This document shows positions 9,319-19,187 of a DNA stretch of 64,000 nucleotides, one piece after another. This stretch comes from Marsupella aquatica (lineage: Eukaryota > Marchantiophyta): positions 15,252,001 through 15,316,000 of the forward strand of contig OZ316891.1 of assembly GCA_973895155.1 (NCBI GenBank), in the 5' to 3' direction. The notes under the pieces were generated by a model that was not told the DNA's origin, ran no database searches, and saw only the letters and a list, made by a program, of their open reading frames with translations. Within the stretch, counting starts at the first letter, position 1. Each line of letters opens with the position of its first letter. A program made the position numbers and the translations under genes.

Positions 9319-10443
9319 AAATGGTCTGCCTGAAATGGGTCTTCTCAAAAGAGGGGATGATGCCAACCTTTGCTTCAACTCCTAAAAGGCATGCTCCTGG
9401 TCATCACCCCAAATCCATTCCTGATCCAACTTAGTGAGTATGGTCAAAGGTTTAGCAAGCTGGCTAAATCCTTTAACATACCTCCTGTAGTAGCTCGCCA
9501 ATCCCAAGAATGCACGAACTCTACTCACATCAGTAGGACAAGGAATCTGTGTAATGGCCTCCACTTTAGTCTGTTGTACACCCAATCCCCTTGGGTATAT
9601 AGTGTGGCCCAAATACTCAATCTGGTCTTGGAAGAACTTACACTTGCTAGGATGGAGCTTCAACCCATGTGCTCTCAATCTCTCCAACACAGTCTGCAAG
9701 TGTTGCTGATGTTCTTCCACAGTAGAAGAATAGACCAAAATATCATCAATATAACATCTGACAAAATCCAAACCTGCAAGGATTCGATCCATGACTCTCT
9801 GGAACTCAGCTGGTGCATTCTTCAACCCAAATGGTAAGAATAACCACTGATACAAACAATTTTTGCCATAAGAATCAATCCCCCAGAATGTTGTCTTGGA
9901 CCTGTCAGCATGCCTAATTGGAAGCTGATGGTACCCTGCCCTCAGATCCAATAAACTGAAAACCTTTGCATGCCCCACAACATCAAAGATCTCCTCAAGT
10001 GTGGGCATGGCATATCTGTCAGATTTTGTCTGGCGATTAATGGGTCTGTAATCACCACACATGTGCCTATCTGTGTAATTGCCATGCACATCCTTCTTGG
10101 CTGGCATCACTGTGGCAGATGCATACTCCCCATATGAAATCTCCACCAATCCAGCCTCCAACAAATCTTGAGTTCTGCTTTGAATCAGAGCTCTCTCCAT
10201 GTCACTGTAATGGTATGGCCTACGAAAGATTGGCGCATCACTAGCCAATTCAATCTGAATACCAGGACCCTTTAATGTCCCCAAATCTTTCATACTAAAT
10301 GCAAAACAATTCCAGTAACTCTTCAGGAATCGATGCATGCGACGTCTCTCCTCCCTTGTCAACTTAGGGCCAAGCTGTGGTTCCCAACTCTCCACCAAAT
10401 CCCTAATATCTCTTTGTAGGGTAGAAGAGATATCCGATGATTG
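9319..10443 (-). pseudogene. Gypsy reverse transcriptase
   Basis: The long reading frame 10398-9382 contains the RT motifs in order: LEAGLVEIS, the CGDYRPINRQT region, LLDLRAGYHQ (first catalytic Asp), FGLKNAPAEFQRVMD, YIDDILVYS (catalytic DD), HPSKCKFF and LGHTI, then the connection region LGLASYYRRYVKGFS. These match Ty3/gypsy RTs along the full length. The frame is continuous with the upstream methyltransferase except for a TAG at 10444-10446. It ends in a TAG at 9382-9384 where the family normally continues (AF-stop-ELKQRL, probably Gln originally). The enzyme makes the cDNA; this copy is inactive because of the breaks. Confidence 0.93.
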
Positions 10444-10632
10444 CTATTTAGCAGTAGATTGAGCAGTCCCTTCCTGCTCAACAATCTGTCCAGCCTTGGC
10501 CAATCCTGCCATAGGTCCATGGATTGTCTGCTCGCCCTCAGCTGTGGTCAGTACTGTCTCAGTGGACCGCAAGCTCACCAAGGGACAATCAGTAATTCCA
10601 GCAGAGCGCATTTGCAACTGTTCAGCTACTCC

Positions 10633-11580
10633 CAAGCTGATAATCCAAGTCAAACAATTCAGATCCATTGCTTGACCAAGAACCTGGCGCCGCAAACCCT
10701 CTGACACAGAGGCAACTGCAGTGGTGCCAGTCAAAAATCCCATAGCACGCTCTCTCTCATCAGCAATAGGCTCCACTAACTGCTGGAGAGCCGTGTCCCA
10801 CACAAGTCCAGGGCCACCTCCTCTGAATGCATATGAAGCAGAGTGGCTTACAAGAGTGGGTAATGCACAACGTGGGCGCCCAACTGCATTGACCACTGCC
10901 AATGGAGGTCTATCAGGTTGGGTCACACCCTGTGCACGATGCCCTGGATCCAAAATATCATCCACCACTAAGGCTGGTGAGCGTGGAATGCTGTCAAATG
11001 CGCGCTTTAGCACCTCACATGGGATCAAATTGATCCACCACAAGCGTGGACGATGTGCACGAGAACCCACACGTGCAGCATCCAATAACACAACAGGTCC
11101 AATCCAAGACCTCACCTGGTGAACACTGGCAACAATCCGACTATGATCATCACCTAACAATGGCACATTCTCCAAAATGTATGCTGGAGACTGTGTTTGA
11201 TGTAGCTGGAGATGACGCAGCACCCATAACATCTCCCAAAATAGTGCAGAGCGTGGATCATGAAGTCCATGCCCAACGCCAGCTCTAGATTGGCCCTAAC
11301 ATGGCCAACCAGCAATCACCAAATCAATGGGGCCAACACGATGCAGATGATCCGCCCCCAGCAATGAAATATCAGCAGGTAGTGCATGCTGATAACCACG
11401 AGCAGCATCCACTAGCAGCAATTGTGGATATCTATCCACCAACATAGCCACATGCCGCAATGAGACCCTCCGTGCTGTCTCATCTGTCTCCACATACAAA
11501 TAACGACGCACAAGAATTCTTGCCTGAAGAACAACAGCCAATCTAGTGCTAATCCCACCAAAAAGATCCAACAAACAAAT
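10633..11580 (-). pseudogene. Cytosine-C5 DNA methyltransferase domain inside gypsy pol
   Basis: Between protease and RT, in the same frame, lies a complete C5-methyltransferase fold: motif I LLDLFGGIST (about 11577-11548, SAM binding), motif II-like YVETDETAR, motif IV DLVIAGWPC (catalytic Cys codon 11299-11301) followed after one TAG by GQSRAG and DPRSALF, motif VI ENVP (11161-11172), motif VIII GSRAHRPRLWW, target-recognition region, motif IX-like EPIADERERAMGF and motif X-like RRQVLGQAMDLN. About 315 residues is normal for a stand-alone catalytic domain. The only break inside it is TAG at 11296-11298, exactly where motif IV normally has Gln (PCQ). De novo cytosine methylation is the family activity. 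Retrotransposon-borne methyltransferases are known in dinoflagellates and the charophyte Klebsormidium. Its role here (self-methylation or host targeting) is inference. Confidence 0.92.
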
Positions 11581-11733
11581 ACCCTCCGCTGGATATTGCC
11601 AAGCAATAGGAGTGGTATCCAATGGTGAAAGAGTCACAGGTCCATCTGCAAGAGATTGCTCTGCTCCTAACTGTGGTGTAAAAGCATGACGCCATGCATC
11701 ATGTACCAATCGTACTGTTGCCTGTGGCAAGGC

Positions 11734-12564
11734 CTATGCAGTGCCCCACACTGGTGGCACAACACTACCAACAGGTAATCCTTGCATGATGTGCTCCTCA
11801 TGAGACTCCTCCAATGGTGGAACATCGGCTGCACGCGCATTACCCTCAATCAAATCATCAGGTCCAGCAATTACACCACTGAATGCTGCCAAAGACAATG
11901 GTGTGGATTTAGCGCCTCCCACAGGTCCACTAAATCTCACTGGCAATTTGCTCAATCGAGCATCTCCTGACTGCCAATCAGGTCTATATGACACTAATTC
12001 CTCCCAAAAATCAAGAATAAATCCCATGGGGTAGAGCACTGTACATCCCACCAACACATCATATGACTCTGCCTTAGTCAGAATAGCTCGCGCCTGTATC
12101 TGTGAGCTATCTGTGGTATGACCTTCCTGAATCCTCAAATCAAGAGGTCTCCTGGTAATGTGTTGTGTAGGTGTAGGTCCCCCCAATGAAGTCTGAATGG
12201 GAAAGGGACAATTCTCCAAATCCTCTGGACGCAATCCCAATCCACGTATGACAGACTTTCCCAACATCAAGGGCTGAGCACCAGTATCCAGTAACACCCT
12301 CTCTGGCTGGTATACTGCTCCAGAAGGCCCAACTAATCGGAAGATACCACTCCGATTATCCAATGATACAACACTAGGTTTAAACCTAGTCCTCTCAAAT
12401 GCAGGGCGTGCTGGTAAATCCACCAACCTCGCTCCTGCTGCATGCCATGTCTCACTAGTAGCAGTAGGTGGCATGGTCTTCACTGCATCAACACTGCAAG
12501 TTGCTTCTGCATGGGAAGCAACCACTGGAGTGTCCTCACAGAGTGTAGCTGCCAATCTAAACAC
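11734..12564 (-). pseudogene. Gypsy aspartic protease region
   Basis: The region encodes about 276 residues with the retropepsin active site LLDTGAQPLMLG near residue 90 and a following VIRGLGL helix. It is in frame with the methyltransferase downstream; a TAG at 11734-11736 separates them and a TAA at 12565-12567 lies just upstream. It would process the Gag-Pol polyprotein. The C-terminal 130 residues have no motif that I recognise and may be a linker between protease and methyltransferase. Confidence 0.85.
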
Positions 12565-12677
12565 TTATGCAGGACCAACTCCCAAGTTCAGCATGTCTGT
12601 CGCTGAAAATAATGGGGCGCGTACCATGGCAGTAGCCGCCCCCAGCAAGGTACCTATCATCCCTACTGCATCACTAC

Positions 12678-14417
12678 CTATTCTGCCAACTTACCCACAT
12701 CAGGGTTTGTCCGAACCGGGTTCATAGAGGCAGTCTGAACTGTCTCTGACAATGTAAAAGACTGAGGAAGCTTTGTCTGTCGACGTGCATCTCCCCTCTG
12801 TGGATCTAACTCCACTATTGCTCCTCGGGGCTCAAGAGCTTTGGCTGCCCCACGTGTCAAAGCTGCTGATGCATCAATATGTGTAGTGCCACACATGAAT
12901 CCCATGGTGGCAAGGTCTCCATCAGCTCCATAAGATGTGGAAGGTCCATAGGATATTGATGCCCCATCACCAGAAGTAGGTCTCACCTGAGAACTAGCCA
13001 TGGCAGCTAGCTGTTGCTCCAATTGAGCAATCTTAGCATCCTTTGGATCTATGGTTACAGCAGGGGCAGCGTCACCTCCCTGTCTCCCTGCATGTGGCAT
13101 GCCACGACCACGTCCACCGCCTCTACCTCCTCCTCCTCTTCCCTGATCATGTGTACGGGATCCTCCTCTCCGTAACTCAGGATGGAGTGAGAAACACCTA
13201 TCCTTGGTGTGTCTAGGAGCTCCACAGTGATCACACTGTCGCTGATCAGGCGCTGATGCTCCCCCTGATCCTCTATGATCTGGGCAATATCTCTGTGCAT
13301 GATCCCCACCACAGGTCCAACATCCTGACTGCTGTCCAGCATAAGAGGGCACAGATCTCTGGCTGGTAGACTCTCGTGCAGTAGGCTTCTCCCTCTGGCT
13401 CTTCCGTGCAGTAGGCTGTGGTGTGGATGTGGATGCAGCCTTTGGTGCTTCCTTGGCAAATCCGGAAGTCACCACCTTCTCATTCACCATATTGAGCTCA
13501 ATGTGCTCAGAAAGTGTAAAAACAACTGCTAATGTGGGATCTGCATCCCTAAGCAGAGTGACATCTCTCACTCTGCGTCGCAATTCTCTGTCCAGAATTG
13601 CATACCAAAACTGGACTGCTTGAGCCTCTGTCACTCCCTTGGTGACAGTGATCAATCTGCGCATACAAGTGTATGCCTCACGTAGACTCTCTCCAGTCTT
13701 GCGCTGGAACTCTTGAAGACCCTTCAACTTATCAGTTCTTACACCCTGATAGTTCTGCTTTAGTACCTCAAAGAATTCCACCACAAGGTTAAATGCTAGC
13801 GCAACTCCAATTCCTGTCACAATCACACCGGCAGGAGTAGCGGTGGATGCTGCTGGAGTGCTGCTGGTGGATGGTGTGCCACTCTGGCTAGTGCTGCTAG
13901 AAGAAGCAGCAACTATGGCAATGGGTTGGGCAGCCGCACTAGTGCCATAGGTGATGGTCACGTAATTAGGCGACCAATGCTGCCTCCATGCCTCAATCTC
14001 AACCAAATGAGCCTTCCGAAACTCATGGTAGTCATCCATGGGTGGCCCCTCCAAATGCTGAAATAATCCCTTCCATGCCATGAAAGGGGTAAACAATGTG
14101 GCGTTACGCAATGTCTGCATATCGCACCACGTATCAAACTCCTGGATGAAGTCATCCAGATCAATCGTGCCAACTGCACCAGAGTATCGTCGTGGGCCCT
14201 TTGTAGCCCCGTACATCTCGTCCATATCCCACAACAAAAGTGCAACCACCTGATGATAAGGAGAATTGGTCACTGAGTCCTCATCAAAATCACTGTCTGA
14301 AGCTGCACTGCTAACTGCTACCAATGCTGCTGGCCGAAACTGCGCCCCACTCCGAGTGAAACCGGTCCGTCGTCCATCGGGTAACCCAGCAGCACCAGAA
14401 AAATCCGTGGTGACCAA
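12678..14417 (-). CDS. Gypsy Gag protein
   Basis: This open frame encodes 579 residues. A retrotransposon-gag capsid domain sits near residues 215-320 (FFEVLKQNYQGVR, LQEFQRKTGESLREAY). Two zinc knuckles follow, one CxxC-x3-H-x4-C (CWTCGGDHAQRYC) and one CxxC-x4-H-x4-C (CDHCGAPRHTKDRC), then a Gly/Arg-rich RGG stretch. Gag forms the virus-like particle and binds the element's RNA. The frame is intact in this copy and is offset by -1 from pol. It ends in TAG at 12678-12680, so whether the stop is original or mutated is uncertain. Confidence 0.88.
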   Translation of the reverse strand: MVTTDFSGAAGLPDGRRTGFTRSGAQFRPAALVAVSSAASDSDFDEDSVTNSPYHQVVALLLWDMDEMYGATKGPRRYSGAVGTIDLDDFIQEFDTWCDMQTLRNATLFTPFMAWKGLFQHLEGPPMDDYHEFRKAHLVEIEAWRQHWSPNYVTITYGTSAAAQPIAIVAASSSSTSQSGTPSTSSTPAASTATPAGVIVTGIGVALAFNLVVEFFEVLKQNYQGVRTDKLKGLQEFQRKTGESLREAYTCMRRLITVTKGVTEAQAVQFWYAILDRELRRRVRDVTLLRDADPTLAVVFTLSEHIELNMVNEKVVTSGFAKEAPKAASTSTPQPTARKSQREKPTARESTSQRSVPSYAGQQSGCWTCGGDHAQRYCPDHRGSGGASAPDQRQCDHCGAPRHTKDRCFSLHPELRRGGSRTHDQGRGGGGRGGGRGRGMPHAGRQGGDAAPAVTIDPKDAKIAQLEQQLAAMASSQVRPTSGDGASISYGPSTSYGADGDLATMGFMCGTTHIDASAALTRGAAKALEPRGAIVELDPQRGDARRQTKLPQSFTLSETVQTASMNPVRTNPDVGKLAE

Positions 14418-15644
14418 CCCTAACCTAATCTATGTGCTAACCCTAAGGGCAGTCTGTCCCTATCAGCACCACAAGCACTCACCATGGTGTGTTGGACATC
14501 ACTCCAACATCACCAGGAGAAAAATACACAGCACACTAGAATGTCCGGTTGCAAACCCGGATCACTCCTATGGAATCAAGTGCCCATACCGAACCAACAT
14601 GGCGCATAAACAAGAAACAAGTGTGGAGAGGATCCAATCAACAAGAATAGTCAAACACTAACTCTCCACACCAAGAGTGATCACACATTGATCAAACAAA
14701 TATTTATAATGTTCAATGAAAGGCCTTCATAATAGGCTTCATGATGTCCCAATGTTATAGATGAGAAACCATGCAGAATTGGTTCAATCTGTGTATTTAG
14801 ATGAACTCAGAACTATCAAAAACCTCTAAAGAGCCTCTGATTTGGCCCGAAACAAGGCTCTAAGCAAACCGGAAAGTGTATAAAGCCCCATGGCGTTTGA
14901 ATCTAAACAACAAGTTGTGAAAACTTGTGTGTACACAAGGTGGGATGAGAACTTGCCAGTTAAGCGCTTGCGGGTGGGAATAGTCCCGGGATGGGTGACC
15001 TCCTCGCGCTCGACCTCGTGCTTCCCCTCGTGTTCATGACCTGGAATAGCCCCAGGATGGGTGACCTCGACCTCGCGCTTGCTTGCGCTCGCGATGGGTG
15101 ACTTCACGCTCGCGGTTGGGAGCACTTTCGGGATGGGTGACCTCACGCGTCACCTTATGCGCGCACAATTGTGTGTGTACACAAAACAGAAGTCGTCGGG
15201 CTCAGAAATGGCAACATTTGCCACTCGAAAGTAGCAATTTCCTTCACAAAAACGGCAACGTCGATGGCTCTCGACCTCTGCAAACCTGTTGCGCATGGTT
15301 CTGGGACATTTCGTGAGCGTCCCTTGACAATAAAACACTGCGAGCACTCAAAATTCCAACAGATTTGTCCACAAAACAGCAATGCGATACAAGCAGCAAC
15401 CTTCGGCCATCTCTTTCCAGATCTAGACTCCGACTCAATCCAGATCCAACAACGTTAAGCTTGGCCAGAACCAGATCAAATATCAACAGAGTACTCAAAC
15501 AATAGAACCAACGATCCAAGAAACATGAATCCGCGTCAAACACAAATCCAATTGATTCGAGCTACCACGAACCGTCACCGTCAACAACAAACTCAGACTG
15601 AGCTTTTGTCCGCACAACAGAGTTTGAAGCTCATGATCTTTCAA
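14418..15644 (-). other. Gypsy 5' leader
   Basis: About 1.2 kb lies between the 5' LTR and the Gag start, with no long frame. It contains the 5S-like repeat block at 14941-15149. No canonical tRNA primer-binding site is visible next to the LTR. Instead the 12-mer at the LTR/leader junction (15636-15647) is the exact reverse complement of an LTR-internal 12-mer at 15824-15835. Confidence 0.65.
14941..15149 (+). repeat. 5S-rRNA-like segment with repeated C-box-like motifs
   Basis: On the plus strand, 14941-15010 resembles the 3' half of plant 5S rRNA: GATGAGAACTT, AGTTAAGCG (A-box start), a GGAATAGTCC piece and GGGATGGGTGACCTCCT (the C-box region). The word GATGGGTGACYT then recurs three more times, in blocks at 15043-15080, 15091-15114 and 15114-15149. 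The 5' half of 5S is missing, so it is not a functional rRNA gene. Cassandra-type TRIM retrotransposons are known to carry 5S-derived sequence in their LTRs; this could be a captured piece of such an element or of 5S DNA. The match is against the 5S consensus from memory. Confidence 0.7.
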
Positions 15645-15977
15645 TGTAATCTCCATACAATCGGCATAACGATCCCGGTCAACAATACCCCATCGATCCC
15701 GCACCGATCCGATCACACACGTATGTCAAGCCAACGCACCTTGCACTACTCAAGGAATCCACATTACACAAGCGGAGCTCACAGCCACCATAGCCACTCA
15801 AGCTCCTCTCTCTCCAAGGCTCAACATTGAAAGATGACCTTTCAATGCCTCACAAGTGAGAAGTACCCTCTCACACAAACTTGATGGACCCTTATCGGCT
15901 CCAATAGCACTCATACCAAACGTACATACTCTAATAGCACGATATACTACTACACTACTCATAATGGTGTGACAACA
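15645..15977 (-). repeat. Gypsy 5' LTR (333 bp, truncated at its U3 start)
   Basis: It matches the inner part of the 3' LTR (5751-6078) at about 98 percent. On the minus strand it ends GGAGATTACA. The first ~140 bp of the LTR seen at 6082-6216 is absent and unrelated DNA follows at 15978, so the promoter portion is probably missing. Confidence 0.8.
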
Positions 15978-16075
15978 TAGAGGAGACCATATATCTCGCA
16001 TCTAACTAGTGTCATAAAGTGTAATCAAAAGTTGTGAATCTAGCTACTCTCTAGGGTGAAGACTCTAGACCATAA

Positions 16076-16493
16076 TGTTAGGTATTGCTCTTAGTCTTGT
16101 GACTTATGAGCTAACCACAATTAGGTTAACTCAGGTTAGGACTTAGCTAAGGTTAGCGGTAGTGCTGTTGTGTATATTGCCAGGGCTGGTGCCAGCCCCT
16201 GGTGGGACTAAGGCTCATTATTATGGAGCTAGTTGAGAGATAGGGAGAGCTAGTGCTGTGGATGCTTGGTATGGTCGGTCGGCCTAGAGTGTAGTAAAAC
16301 TCTTGTGTGTTCCCGTGGACGTAGCCTCATGACGAGGTGACCACGTATCTCTCTATGTCGACTCTTGTGTGTTCCCGTGGACGTAGCCTCATGACGAGGT
16401 GACCATGTATCTCTCTGTGTCGACTCTTGTGCGGGCTCTTGTGCGTTGGATGGTTCATGGGCTTGCGGTTGCGATTGTCGTCTATGCTCAACA
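16076..16493 (+). mobile_element. Solo copia LTR, TSD CATAA
   Basis: It starts TGTTAGGTATTGCTC and ends TATGCTCAACA, the same ends as the LTRs of the two copia elements at 24.4-31.0 and 49.9-56.4 kb, but in the opposite orientation. The 5-bp duplication CATAA is intact at 16071-16075 and 16494-16498. It is longer (418 bp) because about 66 bp (CTCTTGTGTGTTCCCGTGG onward) is tandemly duplicated. It is the product of LTR-LTR recombination of an older family member. Confidence 0.9.
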
Positions 16494-16511
16494 CATAACT
16501 CTAAGTGACAA

Positions 16512-16668
16512 TAGGGCGTGTCAAAGCACAGTTGTACCTGAGTTACGGCTCAGAACAAAAAACATACTTACGGCTATGGGTGACCACAATACGTACCTCG
16601 TAAGGGTGGTACGTCCAAAAACATAAAGTCGTAACCAAAGTGTTACGGGAGAACTTTGACACGCCCTA
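16512..16668. mobile_element. Small MITE, 157 bp
   Basis: Perfect 15-bp terminal inverted repeats, TAGGGCGTGTCAAAG, bound a short non-coding segment. If the outer TA is read as the target duplication, the TIR is GGGCGTGTCAAAG with a TA target site, as for Tc1/mariner-type MITEs. Confidence 0.75.
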
Positions 16669-19187
16669 ATGTACACAAAGAAGTGATTTCACTGAAAAGT
16701 TGCTGTTTATACCAAAATGCTTAGAAGATTTTTAAAATTTATATGAACAAGTTTCCCCAGTAAATTTTTAATATATGAACAAATTCTTTGGAGATTTCAG
16801 GGGACCCCAAAACCCAAGACTTTAATAATTATGTATTCATTGTGTGAATAAATATGATATTATGGTAATGTACAGCATAGCATGTACAAGCCCTAAACCT
16901 CAACCTGTAGCCAATGGCAATGGTATTCATGTTTTTAGTTTACAGCTCTTTCCTACATTGGCACTAAGGATGCGCGGGATTATACAACTGCCATGGTTTT
17001 CGTATTATTTGAAAAAATGCCACTTTTGCATCTATGGTTAGTTTGGCTAACTTGTCTTTCACGTGTCATGTCCTGATTGAGTGAATGTTCCCTCCAGACT
17101 CTGTAGGGTTGGAATTTCTGTCCTGACTGGTTAAGGCAAAATTTCTGTTGTCCTGTGTTTGCCCACACTCTCAGTTGGGAGTCTAAACCCTAAACCAAAG
17201 TTTCAACCAAAGCATTTCAACCAAAGTCTTCCTGACAATGATTGTAGATGATCATCTTTCGAGCTGGATTTCTCTGCAACTCCTCAATGTCTCAAGGGGC
17301 ACTTTAGTTTGACATTGGGAACAGCCTTGCAGTGAAACCCACTCACCTACCCTCCCTTGCACCTAGTGCGAGAGGGGGCTTGAAACTGAGGCTGGCCTGC
17401 AGGTCTCAATTCCCAGTGGCACTTACAAGTAGTTGGTTTCTCTTGCTGATGGAGCTTGATTTGTTTCTCTCTAGAAGTGGTCTAAGCGCTCTGAGTAACG
17501 GATAAAGCTTGAATCCTTTCTGGTCCTAATTCTTACCCAATCAAGCTCCTCAAATTAGGAATATAGCTTTTGAGAGTCTTTACAAGATGGACACCAAAAA
17601 AATGCAAGGCATGGCTTGATCAGACAAGGTCCTGCTTGATTTGATGAAGACAAATTGAAATGAACACAACAACATATGACTAGCACGGACATTCTTCTGT
17701 TTATGTTAAAGTTTTAGAAAAATACCTGAGTGCACTCAATTGGATATGTAATTTAACGTGATAGTCACCTGAGTGTTTACCATTTTACTTAGCTTGCAGT
17801 CCTCATAACACATTTTGACTATATTTGGTCATATAAACCAGGATATAAACCTTACACAAGTTACAATGGTAAATAGTTGCTTAAGAATCCCCGAGCCTGG
17901 CAATTATAGTTCTTGATAAGTTTTTGTTTATTCCTTCTCTTTGTCAGATTGTTTACCTTTTGGGCCCTGCAAATTCAAAAGATGACCACTCTATAAAAGA
18001 GCAGGACCTTATATTTTACTTCTTGGTGTAGCATTGATCCCCTCATTCTAGTTTCCCTCATAACAAGATTAAGGGCTCAAAACTGTTGGTGGCTGAACTT
18101 CTAGAAAGTGAGGCGCAGCCAAGAGCCCTTCATCTGCAATCAACCCCCTCAAACTTGGAGGGAGGCACTTTGGGTGACTTGTGGGTTACAAACAGGACAA
18201 TCATATTCTTCCACCTTCCTTTCCAAATGTTGCTGAGTGAAAAATGCTGATCATAACTCAAATCCAAGAGCTTGATCTATCAGAGCAGCAAAATGGATGG
18301 TTTTCTCTATTAAAGTTTCATGCTAGAAGAGGGCGTCCTGATTTGTTTTTGCATTTTTCCCCACAAAAGTTTTAAACCAGGAGAGGGTGTCCACAAAACA
18401 TTTTGCTCAACATGACTTATATAGTTATAGGTCCAATCACAACCGTCCAGAAATGTCAAGATTCTGACAAAATCCGACATTGTTATCTTCGTTCAATTAT
18501 AGTGGATTCCAAAAGTTGGTTGTGTAAGTAAAACAATTAACTGTTCCACTCATTCAGTTGTTCCCAAATGGGCCAAATGGGGAGAGTATGATAGACAAGG
18601 TGACCATTCAGTCACAGGCTACAATTGAGTAACAGTTAAATCTGCCCAAAAAGTTGCCTAACCCCCAAAAAGTACGAGGTGAATTATTTCTCCTCTCTTG
18701 CTGGACGAAGCTAGTCTCTACTCCTCCAGAGCTGAATTTGTCTTTTGAACTCTGAATGACTTACCAATGAGCACCTCCTTGGAGGCCTGAACACACTTTC
18801 ACCCAGGTATTGAACACCCACTAGTTGACGTAACTCACCCTCAACTTGAATGGTAGTCTGGTTTCTGCCAATTTAACTCTATTTTTGTTTGTCGTAATCA
18901 TCATCAACGGGGAACTTGAATAGTTAATGCTGGTTGACTCATGTTTCATCTGGGAAACTTGAACTTCAATAGTAATGCTGGTCGACTCATGACTCACGTG
19001 GTTTTCAGAAGTAAACATAGATAAAATGGAGTAAACCATCTCTTCTTTTCAGTGACTTATATTCATTATCTCGAGACCTGACACATTTATGCTCAGGCAT
19101 TTTAACTTTATTATAAGGAACTGGCTTTGGATGGAGAGACAATGAAAGGCCCCCCCACCCTCTTGTAAAGCCACCATAAGTCTATTT
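16669..19187. other. Intergenic, gene-free
   Basis: The DNA is AT-rich with only short frames. Around 17330-17460 it contains words seen in the dispersed repeat family (TTGCACCTAGTGCGAGAGG, GGGGCTTGAAACTGA). The 3' UTR of the second protamine-like gene should lie at the right end. Confidence 0.5.

Larger units (their letters stand above)
5749..15977 (-). mobile_element. Ty3/gypsy LTR retrotransposon carrying a DNA methyltransferase and a PHD finger
   Basis: The order on the minus strand is 5' LTR (15977-15645), leader with 5S-like repeats, gag, protease, cytosine-C5 methyltransferase, RT, RNase H, integrase, PHD finger, PPT and 3' LTR (6216-5749). Reverse transcriptase before integrase identifies the Ty3/gypsy order. 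Protease, methyltransferase and RT lie in one frame; gag is in another, consistent with a -1 shift or a small indel. The copy is defective: in-frame stops at 12565, 11734, 11296, 10444 and 9382, frameshifts near 8390, 7850 and 6490-6510, and two nested small transposons. The shared LTR segment differs at about 7 of 325 positions, so the insertion is fairly young. No target-site duplication is visible because the 5' LTR lacks its U3 start and the other end carries extra LTR sequence. Confidence 0.9.

Noticed and set aside
9370-9837. 155-codon plus-strand frame
   Set aside because: It is antisense to the gypsy reverse transcriptase.
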